Source of the DNA: Actinopolymorpha alba DSM 45243
GTDB taxonomy: Bacteria > Actinomycetota > Actinomycetes > Propionibacteriales > Actinopolymorphaceae
Length of the DNA: 64,000 nt
Assembly: GCF_000373925.1 (NCBI RefSeq)
Contig: NZ_KB892707.1
Coordinates: 434,001 to 498,000, forward strand
Direction: 5' to 3'
The position numbers and the translations under genes are program-made. This document shows, piece by piece, positions 34,925-45,160 of this stretch. Below the pieces are notes generated by a model. The model was not told the DNA's origin, searched no databases, and saw only the letters and a program-made list of their open reading frames with translations. Every line of letters starts with the position of its first letter. Within the stretch, counting starts at the first letter, position 1.

Positions 34925-35245
34925 GCCCGGCCTGATCCCACCAGGCGGACCCCCACCGCCGAAAGTCGCCGGAAGCATGCACAATAGCTGGGGAGACGAC
35001 GCACAATGGCCACGTAGCCACAGGTCGTTGATGAGCGTCCGGCGCGAGTGTCGTCGGGCGTTTTGTCGGCCGGGTGGGGGAGGAGCCGGTCGCTGAGTCT
35101 GCACCCAAGCGGGTGGCACACATTGGTCCCGGGACTCTCGTCCCTGGGCCATGGTGATCCCATCCGCTACCCTGCATGCAATCGCCAGGGCCAACGTCGT
35201 CCCTCGAGCGTGTCCAAACGCGAGTTCGACGACGGGAGTATCCAC
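34925..35245. other. intergenic region before gltB
   Basis: 321 bases without a gene. TACCCT at about 35168 could be a -10 box for gltB, but no good -35 box is seen. GGGAG at 35234-35238 is the gltB ribosome site. No riboswitch is recognised. Confidence 0.5.
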
Positions 35246-38200
35246 ATGCGCGGAACGCCCCCGCCGCCGCACGGCCTCTACGATCCGCGGTTCGAGCACG
35301 ATGCCTGCGGCGTCGCCTTCGTCGCGACGCTCAGCGGCGAGCCCAGCCACCAGATCGTTGACCACGCCCTCACGGCGCTGCGCAACCTTGACCATCGTGG
35401 TGCGTCTGGCAGCGAACCCGATTCTGGCGACGGAGCCGGCATCCTGCTGCAGATCCCCGATGCGTTCTTCCGTGCGGTCTGCGAATTCCCGCTGCCCGCA
35501 CGAGGGGAGTACGCGGTCGGTACGGCGTTCCTACCCGATGACGACGAATCCGACACCTCGGTCGTTCGCCGGATTGGCGAGCTCGCCGCCGAGGAGGGAC
35601 TGACGGTCCTCGGCTGGCGTGATGTCCCGGTGGTGCCCGAGCTGCTCGGCAAGACGTCGCGGGCGGTGATGCCGCGCTTCCGGCAGGTGTTCGTCTCCGG
35701 CCAGAACGCCGACGGCACGCCGGTCGCCGATATGGCGCTCGAACGCCGTGCCTTCGCGCTCCGCAAGCGCACCGAACACGAGACCGACGCCTACTTCCCG
35801 TCGCTGTCGGCGCGGACCATCGTCTACAAGGGCATGCTCACCACCGAGCAGCTGGAGCCGTTCTTCCCTGACCTGTCCGACCGCCGGGTGGCCAGCGCGA
35901 TCGCGCTCGTCCACTCGAGGTTCTCGACCAACACGTTCCCGTCCTGGCCGCTCGCCCACCCGTACCGCTACGTCGCCCACAACGGTGAGATCAACACCGT
36001 CATGGGCAACGAGAACTGGATGCGGGCCCGCGAGGCGATGCTCGCCAGCGATCTCATTCCGGGCGATCTCGAACGGCTGTACCCGATCTGCACGCCGGGC
36101 GCCAGCGACTCCGCGCGCTTCGACGAGGTGCTCGAGCTCCTCCAGATGGGTGGCCGCTCGCTCCCGCACGCCGTCTTGATGATGATCCCGGAAGCGTGGG
36201 AGAACCACGCCGAGATGGACGCCAAGCGCCGGGCGTTCTATGAGTTCCACTCCTGCCTGATGGAGCCGTGGGACGGTCCGGCCTGCGTGACCTTCACCGA
36301 CGGCACCCAGGTGGGTGCGGTTCTTGACCGGAACGGCCTGCGCCCGAGTAGGTACTGGGTGACCGACGACGGTCTGGTGGTGCTCGCGTCCGAGGTGGGC
36401 GTGCTCGACCTCGACCCGAAGTCCATCATCCGCAAGGGCCGGCTCGAGCCCGGCCGGATGTTCCTCGTCGACACCGCGGAGAACCGCATCATCGAGGACG
36501 AGGAGATCAAGGGGCGCCTGGCGAGCGAGCAGCCGTACGACGAGTGGCTGCACGCCGGCCTCGTCCGGCTCGACAACCTCCCGCCTCGGGAGCACGTCGT
36601 TCACACCCACAAGTCGGTGACCCGCCGCCAGCAGACGTTCGGCTACACCGAGGAGGAGCTGCGGGTCATCCTCGCCCCGATGGCGAAGGCCGGCGCCGAG
36701 CCGATCGGGTCGATGGGCAGCGACACCCCGGTCGCGGTGCTGTCGAGCCGCTCCCGGCTGCTGTTCGACTACTTCACCCAGCTGTTCGCCCAGGTGACGA
36801 ACCCTCCGCTGGACGCGATCCGCGAGGAGCTGGTCACCTCGCTGTCGGGCACCATCGGCCCGGAGGGCAACCTCCTCGACGCCGGCTCCGCGTCGTGTCG
36901 CCAGATCGTGGTGCCGTTCCCGGTGCTCGACAACGACGAGCTGGCCAAGATCGTCCACGTCAACCGCGACGGTGACTTCCCTGGGTACGCCGCGCACATC
37001 GTGCAGGGTCTCTACCGCGTCGATGGTGGCGGCGCCGAACTCGCCCGCCGGCTCGACGAGATCTGTGCCGAGGTGTCCGAGGCGATCGCTGCCGGAGCGC
37101 GGATTCTCGTCCTGTCCGACCGGCACTCCAACGCCGAGCTCGCGCCGATTCCGTCGCTGTTGCTGACGGGTGCCGTCCACCACCACCTTATCCGCGAGAA
37201 GTCGCGGTCCCGGGTGGGTCTGGTGGTCGAGGCCGGCGACGTCCGCGAAGTGCACCACATGGCGCTGCTGATCGGGTACGGCGCGGCCGCTGTCAACCCG
37301 TACTTGGCGATGGAGAGCGTCGAGGATCTCGTCCGCGAAGGGGTCTTCCTCGCCGGGATCGAGCCGGAGAAGGCCGTCCGCAACCTCGTCAAGGCGCTCG
37401 GCAAGGGCGTGCTCAAGGTCATGAGCAAGATGGGCGTCTCGACAGTGGCGTCCTACACCGGCGCCCAGATCTTCGAGGCGATCGGGCTCGGGCAAGGCGT
37501 CATTGACAGGTACTTCACGGGCACCACCTCCCGCCTCGGCGGCGTCGGGCTCGACGAGATCGCCGAGGAGGTACGCCGCCGGCACGTGACGGCGTACCCC
37601 CGTGACGGCATCGTGCCCGCGCACCGCCGGCTGACCATCGGCGGTGAGTACCAATGGCGGCGCGAGGGCGAGCCGCATCTGTTCGACCCCGAGACGGTCT
37701 TCCGGTTGCAGCACTCGACCCGGCAGCAGCGGTACGACATCTTCAAGCAGTACACCGGGCGGGTCGACCAGCAGTCCGAACGCCTGATGACCCTGCGGGG
37801 CCTGTTCGCGCTGAAGTACGGCGAGCGCCCGCCGATCCCGATCGAGGACGTAGAGCCGGTCGAGAGCATCGTCAAGCGGTTCTCGACGGGCGCCATGTCG
37901 TACGGCTCGATCTCGGCGGAGGCGCACGAGACGCTGGCCGTCGCGATGAACCGCCTCGGCGCCCGGTCCAACACCGGCGAAGGTGGCGAAGACCCCGAGC
38001 GTCTGCACGACCCGGAGCGGCGGAGCGCGATCAAGCAGGTCGCGAGCGGGCGGTTCGGGGTGACCTCGGAGTACCTCACCCACGCCACCGACCTGCAGAT
38101 CAAGATGGCGCAGGGCGCCAAGCCGGGCGAGGGCGGCCAGCTTCCGGGCAACAAGGTGTATCCGTGGATTGCCAAGACGCGGCACTCGACGCCCGGCGTG

Positions 38201-39775
38201 GGGTTGATCTCGCCGCCGCCGCACCACGACATCTACTCCATCGAGGACCTCGCCCAGCTCATCCACGACCTGAAGAACTCCAACCCCGCCTCGCGGGTGC
38301 ATGTGAAGCTGGTCGCGGAGGTGGGCGTCGGCACGGTCGCGGCCGGGGTGTCGAAGGCACACGCCGACGTGGTGCTCATCTCCGGCCATGACGGCGGCAC
38401 CGGTGCGGCCCCGCTCACCTCGCTCAAGCACGCGGGCGCGCCCTGGGAGCTCGGCCTGGCCGAAACCCAGCAGACGCTCCTGCTCAACGGCTTGCGCGAC
38501 CGGATCGTGGTCCAGACAGACGGCCAGCTCAAGACCGGCCGGGACGTCGTCATCGCGGCGCTGCTCGGGGCGGAGGAGTACGGCTTCGCGACCGCGCCGC
38601 TGGTCGTCTCGGGCTGCGTGATGATGCGGGTCTGCCATCTCGACACCTGCCCGGTGGGGGTCGCGACCCAGAACCCCGAGCTGCGCAAGCGGTTCACCGG
38701 CAGGCCGGAGTTCGTCGTCACCTTCTTCGAGTACATCGCGCAGGAGGTTCGGGAGTACCTCGCCGAACTCGGCTTCCGTACTCTCGACGAGGCGATCGGT
38801 CACGCGGAGATGCTGGACATCTCCAAGGCGGTCGACCACTGGAAGGCCGCGGGCCTCGACCTCAGCCCGATCCTTGCCGTTCCCGCGATCCCGGCCGGCA
38901 CGGCCCGGCGCGCGGTCACGACGCAGGACCACGGTCTGCAGAAGGCGCTCGACAACCACCTCATCGAGCTGGCCCGGGACGCTCTCGACAAGGGCGAGGC
39001 GGTCCGTGCCCAGCTTCCGATCCGCAACGTCAACCGCACCGTCGGCACGATGCTCGGCCACGAGCTGACCAAGCGGTACGCCGGCGCGGGCCTGCCCGAC
39101 CAGACGATCGACCTGACGTTCGTGGGGTCGGCCGGGCAGTCGTTCGGCGCCTTCATCCCGCACGGGATCACCCTGCGGCTCGAGGGCGACGCCAACGACT
39201 ACCTCGCCAAGGGGCTGTCGGGTGGACGGATCGTCGTACGCCCCGACCGAACGGCGACGTTCGTGGCGGAGGACAACATCATCGCCGGCAACGTGATCGC
39301 CTACGGCGCCACGTCGGGCGAGCTCTTCATCCGGGGCAAGGTGGGTGAGCGGTTCTGCGTCCGTAACTCCGGTGTGACCGCGGTCGTCGAAGGTGTCGGT
39401 GACCACGGCTGCGAGTACATGACCGGCGGCACCGTCGTCGTGCTCGGCGGCACCGGCCGCAACTTCGCGGCCGGCATGTCGGGCGGCGCGGCGTACGTCC
39501 TCGACCTGAAGGTGGGCCGGGTCAACCAGGAGATGGTCGACCTCGACCCGCTCACGCCCGACGACAAGGAACTCCTGCACTCGCTGGTGACGGCGTACGC
39601 CGAGGAGACCGCGTCGCCGGTCGCCGAGGCGCTGCTGGCCGACTGGCAGGTCGCGGTCGAGCGGTTCACGAAGGTCATGCCGCAGGACTACAAGCGGGTG
39701 CTGGCCGCAAGGGCGCGTGCCGAAGCTGAAGGACGCGACGTCAACCAGGCGATCATGGAGGCCTCACATGGCTGA
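35246..39775 (+). CDS. gltB: glutamate synthase large subunit
   Basis: 1509 residues from ATG 35246, 7 bases after GGGAG. The open frame to 35048 is not used. The nucleophile Cys of the glutaminase domain is in [16 protein letters not shown], after a propeptide of about 20 residues. Later parts are [15 protein letters not shown], the FMN domain ([35 protein letters not shown]), the 3Fe-4S cysteines in [13 protein letters not shown] and the GXGXG-type beta-helix (GGRIVVRPD to [20 protein letters not shown]). It makes glutamate from glutamine and 2-oxoglutarate. Its stop overlaps gltD by 8 bases. Confidence 0.97.
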   Translation: MRGTPPPPHGLYDPRFEHDACGVAFVATLSGEPSHQIVDHALTALRNLDHRGASGSEPDSGDGAGILLQIPDAFFRAVCEFPLPARGEYAVGTAFLPDDDESDTSVVRRIGELAAEEGLTVLGWRDVPVVPELLGKTSRAVMPRFRQVFVSGQNADGTPVADMALERRAFALRKRTEHETDAYFPSLSARTIVYKGMLTTEQLEPFFPDLSDRRVASAIALVHSRFSTNTFPSWPLAHPYRYVAHNGEINTVMGNENWMRAREAMLASDLIPGDLERLYPICTPGASDSARFDEVLELLQMGGRSLPHAVLMMIPEAWENHAEMDAKRRAFYEFHSCLMEPWDGPACVTFTDGTQVGAVLDRNGLRPSRYWVTDDGLVVLASEVGVLDLDPKSIIRKGRLEPGRMFLVDTAENRIIEDEEIKGRLASEQPYDEWLHAGLVRLDNLPPREHVVHTHKSVTRRQQTFGYTEEELRVILAPMAKAGAEPIGSMGSDTPVAVLSSRSRLLFDYFTQLFAQVTNPPLDAIREELVTSLSGTIGPEGNLLDAGSASCRQIVVPFPVLDNDELAKIVHVNRDGDFPGYAAHIVQGLYRVDGGGAELARRLDEICAEVSEAIAAGARILVLSDRHSNAELAPIPSLLLTGAVHHHLIREKSRSRVGLVVEAGDVREVHHMALLIGYGAAAVNPYLAMESVEDLVREGVFLAGIEPEKAVRNLVKALGKGVLKVMSKMGVSTVASYTGAQIFEAIGLGQGVIDRYFTGTTSRLGGVGLDEIAEEVRRRHVTAYPRDGIVPAHRRLTIGGEYQWRREGEPHLFDPETVFRLQHSTRQQRYDIFKQYTGRVDQQSERLMTLRGLFALKYGERPPIPIEDVEPVESIVKRFSTGAMSYGSISAEAHETLAVAMNRLGARSNTGEGGEDPERLHDPERRSAIKQVASGRFGVTSEYLTHATDLQIKMAQGAKPGEGGQLPGNKVYPWIAKTRHSTPGVGLISPPPHHDIYSIEDLAQLIHDLKNSNPASRVHVKLVAEVGVGTVAAGVSKAHADVVLISGHDGGTGAAPLTSLKHAGAPWELGLAETQQTLLLNGLRDRIVVQTDGQLKTGRDVVIAALLGAEEYGFATAPLVVSGCVMMRVCHLDTCPVGVATQNPELRKRFTGRPEFVVTFFEYIAQEVREYLAELGFRTLDEAIGHAEMLDISKAVDHWKAAGLDLSPILAVPAIPAGTARRAVTTQDHGLQKALDNHLIELARDALDKGEAVRAQLPIRNVNRTVGTMLGHELTKRYAGAGLPDQTIDLTFVGSAGQSFGAFIPHGITLRLEGDANDYLAKGLSGGRIVVRPDRTATFVAEDNIIAGNVIAYGATSGELFIRGKVGERFCVRNSGVTAVVEGVGDHGCEYMTGGTVVVLGGTGRNFAAGMSGGAAYVLDLKVGRVNQEMVDLDPLTPDDKELLHSLVTAYAEETASPVAEALLADWQVAVERFTKVMPQDYKRVLAARARAEAEGRDVNQAIMEASHG

Positions 39776-41252
39776 CCCGAAGGGCTTCCTGACCACGCCG
39801 CGCGAAGGAGCGCGGCGGCGTCCTGTCAACGAGCGGTTGCGGGACTGGAACGAGGTCTACCCCGGTGATGGCATCGGAGGGGCCCTGCTGCCGATCATCA
39901 CCAAACAGGCTGGCCGCTGCATGGACTGCGGTATTCCGTTCTGCCACCAGGGGTGCCCGCTCGGCAACCTCATCCCGGAGTGGAACGACCTGGTCTGGCG
40001 GGACGACTGGCGGGCCGCGATCGAACGCCTGCACGCGACGAACAACTTCCCGGAGTTCACCGGGCGGCTGTGCCCGGCGCCGTGTGAGACCGCCTGCGTC
40101 CTCGCGATCAACGAGGCGACCTCCGGCGGTGCGGTGACGATCAAGAACGTCGAGGTCTCGATCATTGACCGCGCCTGGGACCAGGGGTGGGTGACGCCGC
40201 AGCCTCCCGAGTGGCTCACCGGCAGCCGGATCGCCGTGGTCGGGTCGGGTCCGGCCGGGTTGGCCGCCGCCCAGCAGCTCACCCGGTCCGGGCACACGGT
40301 CGCGGTCTACGAACGGGCCGACAAGATCGGCGGGCTGCTGCGCTACGGCATCCCGGAGTTCAAGATGGAGAAGCGGCTCGTCGACCGACGGCTGGACCAG
40401 ATGGCGCGGGAGGGCACGATCTTCCGCGCCGGGGTGAACGTCGGTGTCGACGTGACGGGTGCCGACCTGAAGGCGAGGTACGACGCGGTCGTTCTCGCGG
40501 TGGGCTCGACGATCCCGCGGGATCTGCCGATGTCGGGTCGTGAGCTCGTCGGGATCCATCAGGCGATGGAGTACCTCCCGCAGGCCAACCGGGTCGCGCA
40601 CGGCGTGGAGGTGCCCGAGCAGATCACGGCGACGGGCAAGCACGTCGTCATCATCGGCGGTGGCGACACCGGTGCCGACTGCCTGGGCACCGCGCACCGG
40701 CAGGGCGCGGCCAGCGTCGTGCAGCTGGAGATCATGCCGCAGCCCACCGACGACCGGCCGGCACATCAGCCCTGGCCGACGTACCCCATGGTGTTCCGCG
40801 TCTCGAGTGCGCACGAGGAGGGCGGCGAGCGGAAGTACGCCGTGTCGACGCAGGAGTTCCTCGGCGACGAGTCTGGGCATGTGCGGGCGCTGAAGCTGGT
40901 CGAGGTGGCCTTCAACAACGGCCGGTTCGAGCCGGTGCCGGGTACCGAGGAGGAGATCCCGGCCGACCTGGTGCTGCTGGCGATGGGCTTCGTCGGCCCG
41001 GAGCGCGACGGCCTTCTCGAACAGCTCGGCGTGGAGCTCGACGAGCGGGGCAACATCAAGCGGGACGGGTCTTTCGCTACGAGCGCGCCAGGTGTCTTCG
41101 TGGCCGGTGACGCGGGTCGCGGTCAGTCGCTGATCGTCTGGGCGATCGCGGAGGGTCGGGCCTGCGCGGCGGGTGTTGACGGGTGGCTTCGCGACGGCGA
41201 GACGGCCCTGCCCGCGCCGATCAGACCAACCGAACGCCCGCTGACGGTGTAG
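39768..41252 (+). CDS. gltD: glutamate synthase small subunit
   Basis: 494 residues from ATG 39768. It passes electrons from NADPH through FAD and Fe-S clusters to GltB. N-terminal cysteines are [20 protein letters not shown] and [11 protein letters not shown]. The FAD site is [20 protein letters not shown], the NADPH site [20 protein letters not shown], and the end is [19 protein letters not shown]. In most relatives pyk or a similar gene follows soon. Here 8 kb of other DNA intervenes. Confidence 0.96.
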   Translation: MADPKGFLTTPREGARRRPVNERLRDWNEVYPGDGIGGALLPIITKQAGRCMDCGIPFCHQGCPLGNLIPEWNDLVWRDDWRAAIERLHATNNFPEFTGRLCPAPCETACVLAINEATSGGAVTIKNVEVSIIDRAWDQGWVTPQPPEWLTGSRIAVVGSGPAGLAAAQQLTRSGHTVAVYERADKIGGLLRYGIPEFKMEKRLVDRRLDQMAREGTIFRAGVNVGVDVTGADLKARYDAVVLAVGSTIPRDLPMSGRELVGIHQAMEYLPQANRVAHGVEVPEQITATGKHVVIIGGGDTGADCLGTAHRQGAASVVQLEIMPQPTDDRPAHQPWPTYPMVFRVSSAHEEGGERKYAVSTQEFLGDESGHVRALKLVEVAFNNGRFEPVPGTEEEIPADLVLLAMGFVGPERDGLLEQLGVELDERGNIKRDGSFATSAPGVFVAGDAGRGQSLIVWAIAEGRACAAGVDGWLRDGETALPAPIRPTERPLTV

Positions 41253-41280
41253 TTGGCGCACGGCTTCGTTGTGGCGGCTT

Positions 41281-41322
41281 TGTCAGAGGTTTCACGGCTA
41301 AGAGGCCGAGAAACCTCTGACA
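41281..41322 (+). terminator. terminator hairpin after gltD
   Basis: TGTCAGAGGTTTC (41281-41293) pairs perfectly with GAAACCTCTGACA (41310-41322), loop 16 bases. It marks the boundary with the accessory island. Confidence 0.7.
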
Positions 41323-41343
41323 GGTAACCCGGGTCATCGGGCC

Positions 41344-42623
41344 TTGACTACCGCGGCGCTGCTGGTGCTCGCAGCGTGCCAATCCACGACCCGGCAGACC
41401 AGCTCCGACGAACCAAGCTTGAAACCCGCCGATGGATCACTCGGGTTCACTGACTCGTCGATGACCGTCAGCTTCTTCGCCTCGGCAGACGAGCGGTCGG
41501 GGGGATCCAAAAGCCACGGCCCAGTCCAGCCGGCCTTGCAAAAGATCATCGACCGAAGGAATGCCGCAGGTGGCATCGCCAATCGAGCGGTCAAGCCGAT
41601 TTGGGCGTTAGACGCACTTGGGGGCGACGAGCAGCGTGCAGATGATCAGTTGAAGGAGGTCTGCGCGGTCGGCGTTCGTGAGCACTCCAGTTTCGCCATT
41701 CAGCCGACGGACCGTGGAGGCGCCTTCGGCCGGCTGGAGCGTGCCGGCTGTGTGAGCTCGGTTCGCGGCATCAACTTCATTCCAGACCGCCTGGTGAATA
41801 CGACCAACCTGGCCGACACGCGTGACGTGGTGGCGCCGTACGCGATGGGGGATGTGACGGCGGGTCGCGTGCTGGTCCAACGGCTGAGCGCTCAAGGTTT
41901 CTTCGATGGCGCACGACAGGTCGCGGTCTCAATCCAGGTGGGGAATTCGACACCGCGGTGCGAACCATTCTGACAAGGGAACTGCTCCTAAAGGCCCGAA
42001 TTCTGGAACCGATTGTCGTGACGGAGGGGGTGGATACAGAGGCAGAGATCAACTCACTGGTCCGTCGGCTCAAGAGTGAGAAGGTCGACCACGTTCTCCT
42101 GTTCGACGACGCCTCCAGCTTGACCGGCATCGTTCAGGCCATGGTCGCGCAAAACTACACGCCGCGCCTCGGCACCGTGGCCAGCGTCCAACCAGACTGG
42201 ATGATCTCGTCGTTGGACTATCCTGCGGAGCAGGTCTTCGCGGTCTCCTGGCTCGGCGCCTACTCCGTTAATGGCGACGCAACCTCAACTGTCGCATCGC
42301 TACCGGACGCCGCCGCCACGAAGGCGTGTATATCGGCGGAGGACGCCAGCGCTCTCGAAGACCCTCAGGTCCCGGTGTTGCTCGAAGCGTGCGACATGAT
42401 GTCGCTGATCGAGAACGCGTTCAATGCTGACACATCGCAACCCTCGACGGATTCCTTCTACAAGGGACTGGCTAAGCTCGCCAGATTCGAGTCGGCGTAC
42501 GGTGTCACGCTGGATTTCAGCTATGGGCGGGCTGGTGGGACCCAGATCTGGGATCTCAAGGGAGACCCTGCATGTGGATGCCTCAAGGCGGTGGGCGGTC
42601 CGTATCCAGTGTCCGACCAATGA
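41344..42623 (+). pseudogene. ABC-type substrate-binding lipoprotein gene, frameshifted
   Basis: Two open frames abut. The first (41344-41973, TTG start) has a lipobox LLVLAAC but no basic head or ribosome site, then QKIIDRRNAAGGI, typical of type 1 periplasmic-binding proteins. It derails at GGTGGGGAATTC near 41947. The second frame (from about 41949 to 42623) continues the same fold: EFDTAVRTILTRELL, VDHVLLFDDASSLTGIVQAM. One missing G in the G run would restore a single protein of about 425 residues. Base composition is less GC-rich than in gltD. It could also be a sequencing error in the G run. Confidence 0.7.
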
Positions 42624-42656
42624 AGGCACTTCACTGAGAAGAGTTATCCCGCTCCG

Positions 42657-42830
42657 GCCGCCGAAGGCATTGGCTCCCTCGACGGACTGCTCTCGTGCAG
42701 CTTCAGACATCGCTGGCAAGGTCGGCTTTGGGATGGGAGTGGAACGACCGGTCTGAGTGTTGGGAATGTGCGATGGTTGTGGGCCCGTAAGTGAATAGCC
42801 GGCCGCCACGGCTGCGCCGGGTGCGGCGGC
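42657..42830 (-). pseudogene. remnant of a second DUF6318-type lipoprotein gene
   Basis: Minus-strand translation gives a hydrophobic stretch (LPAAAPGAAVAAGYSLTG), then STPIPKPTLPAMSEAAREQS and VEGANAFGG. This parallels STTEPTLPTLPETAKTKSLA and GAKAFAL of the intact neighbour at 42911-43480. The match stops where unrelated sequence begins. There is no start signal, and the lipobox Cys is lost. Confidence 0.45.
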
Positions 42831-42910
42831 GGGCAGTCGGTTACCGAAGCGAACATGTCGTGAACTCACGCCCGTGAACTGATGTCGATGTTTCATCGTC
42901 ATCGGACCGA

Positions 42911-43480
42911 TCATCCATTGCACTCGATAACCGGGTCAATTCTGATCTCGACTACCTTCCAACCGCCGTCGCGGTAGCGGAGTTCGAATTCGTCGGACCA
43001 GTTCTCATTGGAACATGGCGTCGGGCTGGCCCCTGGCGTCGGCACCCACATGGCGCCTGAGGGGGATGTTCTCCTTACCGCAAACAACGCCTTGTCTCCC
43101 GCTATGTGTCCTTGGTGCTCTTCGATGGCAGGCGCACCGTCGAGGAATGGCCCGGGAGGCGCCGACCAAGGGTCTCGGCACTGCCGGCAGTTCGACATGC
43201 TGAGCTCTCGCAGTTGCTTCCAATCCTTACTCTCGTAGGCATACCTCCAGGCCTCGTAATAGTGCAGAGCAAATGCTTTCGCGCCAGCGAGAGACTTGGT
43301 CTTGGCTGTCTCAGGGAGAGTCGGGAGAGTGGGCTCGGTCGTCGAAGCGTGGCGGCTAGACGGCGGTTCAGGCTTGACTGGAGGGCCTGCGCACGCTTGG
43401 AGCGCACCAAAGACCACGGCGGCGAGCAATGTCGCCCCCGTTAGCCGGGGGTGTGGAGGAAATGGTTTGGATGTCTTCAA
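42911..43480 (-). CDS. DUF6318 lipoprotein
   Basis: 189 residues with a TTG start at 43480 that overlaps the stop of the WXG-like gene (TTGA). A lipoprotein signal (TGATLLAAVVFGALQACAG) is followed by a Pro/Thr linker. The DUF6318 domain has GAKAFALHYYEAWRYAYESK, MSNCRQCRDPW and a C-terminal GGWKVVEIRIDPVIECNG. The family is found beside WXG100-like proteins in actinobacteria. Its role is unknown. It would be anchored outside the membrane by Lgt. Confidence 0.8.
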   Translation of the reverse strand: MKTSKPFPPHPRLTGATLLAAVVFGALQACAGPPVKPEPPSSRHASTTEPTLPTLPETAKTKSLAGAKAFALHYYEAWRYAYESKDWKQLRELSMSNCRQCRDPWSAPPGPFLDGAPAIEEHQGHIAGDKALFAVRRTSPSGAMWVPTPGASPTPCSNENWSDEFELRYRDGGWKVVEIRIDPVIECNG

Positions 43481-44222
43481 CTTCTTATGTCCCAGTCGTT
43501 GAGATCATCGGGAAAGTCCGGCAACTTGTCCAGTGGTTCGTCCAACGGCATCACTTTGGGACTTTCGATTAGTACGGTTGCTTGCGATTCCGCTGCTGCG
43601 AGTCTGGCAGCATTTTCGTTATATTCCTCGACTGCGCCAAATATATCCAGGATACTGCTGGCCGCGGCTAGAATTAGGCCGAGTTTCGCTCGCTCAGTCA
43701 CGGCCTCGCCGAGGCCGTACATTGATTCCATAATGCTGGCCGTGCCTACAATAGCGCCTATCGTTTCAACCCTTCCTTGTTCAAGAGCCTCTGCGACGTC
43801 CCAAAGAGAGTCGCCGAGCCTACGTAGGCGAGTCGTTCCTCGGTCGCCTTGCTGAGCGCCTGGCAATACGTTTTAAACGCTTCGTAGGCCTCGCCTTCCC
43901 ATTCAAGCTGGACGGTTTCCAACATGCGGTGGTACATGGTCTTGGCTATCTCGACTAGTTCCACTGGGACTGGCGCATTCCCGATAATCCAGCTATTGGG
44001 ATCGAGGTCAGGGAAGAGGCCGTCAGGCCACTGAATAATTTCATTGTCCAGTTGTCGTGACATCCCGTAGGCGTGAAGTGCCGCAAGTTTCATTGCGGTG
44101 GTGTCAACCCCAACATGGGCGTCGACCGCAAGAACTACCTGTCCATATCCGTTTTCGATGAATTCGGTTTCGAGACGTTTGCATACAGGCATGTCCCAAA
44201 CACGCGGCCGGTCATCGCTCAT
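43477..44222 (-). pseudogene. WXG100-like helical protein gene, frameshifted
   Basis: The first frame starts at ATG 44222 with GGGAGG upstream and runs to 43758. The second is open from 43866 to 43477. They join as one fold near 43812: VELVEIAKTMYHRMLETVQL, WEGEAYEAFKTYCQAL, ATEERLAYVG, then DSLWDVAEALEQ. The W-E-G turn between two helices is the WXG100 hallmark. The joined protein would be about 250 residues with a C-terminal tail rich in Pro and Asp. A net one-base loss separates the halves. They might instead be two overlapping genes. Such proteins are type VII secretion substrates in other bacteria. Confidence 0.6.
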
Positions 44223-44604
44223 TGGAACCTCCCGCCTGGCCTCTCTTGCGTAGATCAGCGGAGTCGTAGCGGTTCGCAACGAATTCTAACGCGGCAGCAG
44301 TGTCGCTATAAGTCATGCGTAGGCGCATAAGGCGTCGCATCGCAGCAGTGTGCGCCGCTTCATATGCTTCTTTGTAGGCTCTCAGGTTGGCAGGAGCCGG
44401 CTTAACAGCTGGATCTGTATGGTCGGGGCGTTTGGAGTCAGTCCGGACTCCGATTACGCCGTACACACCCCAGGCGCCAAGTGGGAGTCGACCCCCGCCG
44501 AGCGAGTTCCTGAGTGTTTCCAGTGTGTCGTAACAGCCGCGGAGATACCTTGCGTACTCGCGTAGCGCGTTGGTCGCGACTTTTACCTGGTTAGGTTCTC
44601 CCAT
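44212..44604 (-). CDS. helical hypothetical protein of the WXG-like cluster
   Basis: 130 residues. ATG 44604 follows the YbaB-like gene closely and the stop overlaps the next gene by 11 bases. Helices ATNALREYARYLRGCYDTLE and AYKEAYEAAHTAAMRRLM flank a Gly-rich loop (GGGRLPLGAWGVYGVIG). The pattern recalls ESX-type helical partners, but no clear WXG is present. GC content is well below that of the flanking housekeeping genes. Confidence 0.65.
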   Translation of the reverse strand: MGEPNQVKVATNALREYARYLRGCYDTLETLRNSLGGGRLPLGAWGVYGVIGVRTDSKRPDHTDPAVKPAPANLRAYKEAYEAAHTAAMRRLMRLRMTYSDTAAALEFVANRYDSADLRKRGQAGGSNER

Positions 44605-44614
44605 CAGTGCCGAT

Positions 44615-45043
44615 CTACCTTTCGTTAGGCCCTTCGTTGGTGGAGAGATGTCTGCCCGCGCTCTTGATCATGTCTTCTATGTCCTCGCCCGAGTTGAGTT
44701 TGTCGACGTTGACGGCAGGCCCCAGAACGCTCTGGAGTAGATCGTTGGCAGTTGTACTGGCGCCGTCCCGGGCACGCTGGGTGGCGAGCAGGATCGCCTC
44801 GGCCAACCCCTCAGAGTCAGGTAGACGGAAGATCCGCGGGTCGATCTTCAAACCCACCAGGTGCGCGGCCGAGTTCACGGTGGCAGTGATCCGCTTGTCG
44901 TCGGACTGACCGCTGAACGTCGCACCCGCGAGTGTGGCCCGTGCGTCCGCGAGCCTCCCGCGCATCCCCTCTAGGCGCGCGGACAGCTTCTCAAGATCCA
45001 CGTCATCCACTTTCCGTGACTTGATTGGCGCATAGTGCTGCAT
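44615..45043 (-). CDS. YbaB/EbfC family protein of the WXG-like cluster
   Basis: About 142 residues if ATG 45043 is used. GTG 45010 and a TTG at 45145 are alternatives, none with a strong ribosome site. The core LEKLSARLEGMRGRLADARA and ITATVNSAAHLVGLKIDPRI matches the YbaB fold, with the usual beta strand that says T-V-N-x-x-G-x-L. YbaB-like genes are often first in actinobacterial clusters of WXG100-type proteins. DNA binding or chaperoning of helical partners is possible. It heads the coupled minus-strand group that ends with the DUF6318 lipoprotein. Confidence 0.75.
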   Translation of the reverse strand: MQHYAPIKSRKVDDVDLEKLSARLEGMRGRLADARATLAGATFSGQSDDKRITATVNSAAHLVGLKIDPRIFRLPDSEGLAEAILLATQRARDGASTTANDLLQSVLGPAVNVDKLNSGEDIEDMIKSAGRHLSTNEGPNER

Positions 45044-45160
45044 CTTATGGCAGATCGGAGGTCCGATGATCTCGTTGAGTGCGCGCCTGTGGATGACTCG
45101 GATCGTTGAGACCCGCCCGCCGCGTTTGCGGAGATCTGCTTGCAAGACGAGTCGCTGACG

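Noticed and set aside
35531-39580. Open frame of 1349 codons on the strand opposite gltB
   Set aside because: It is a shadow of gltB in GC-rich DNA. The composition is Arg/Asp/Val-rich with no known motif, while the plus strand is a clear glutamate synthase.
41302-41343. Upstream extension of the frameshifted substrate-binding gene
   Set aside because: The frame is open but runs through the gltD terminator hairpin and has no start signal.
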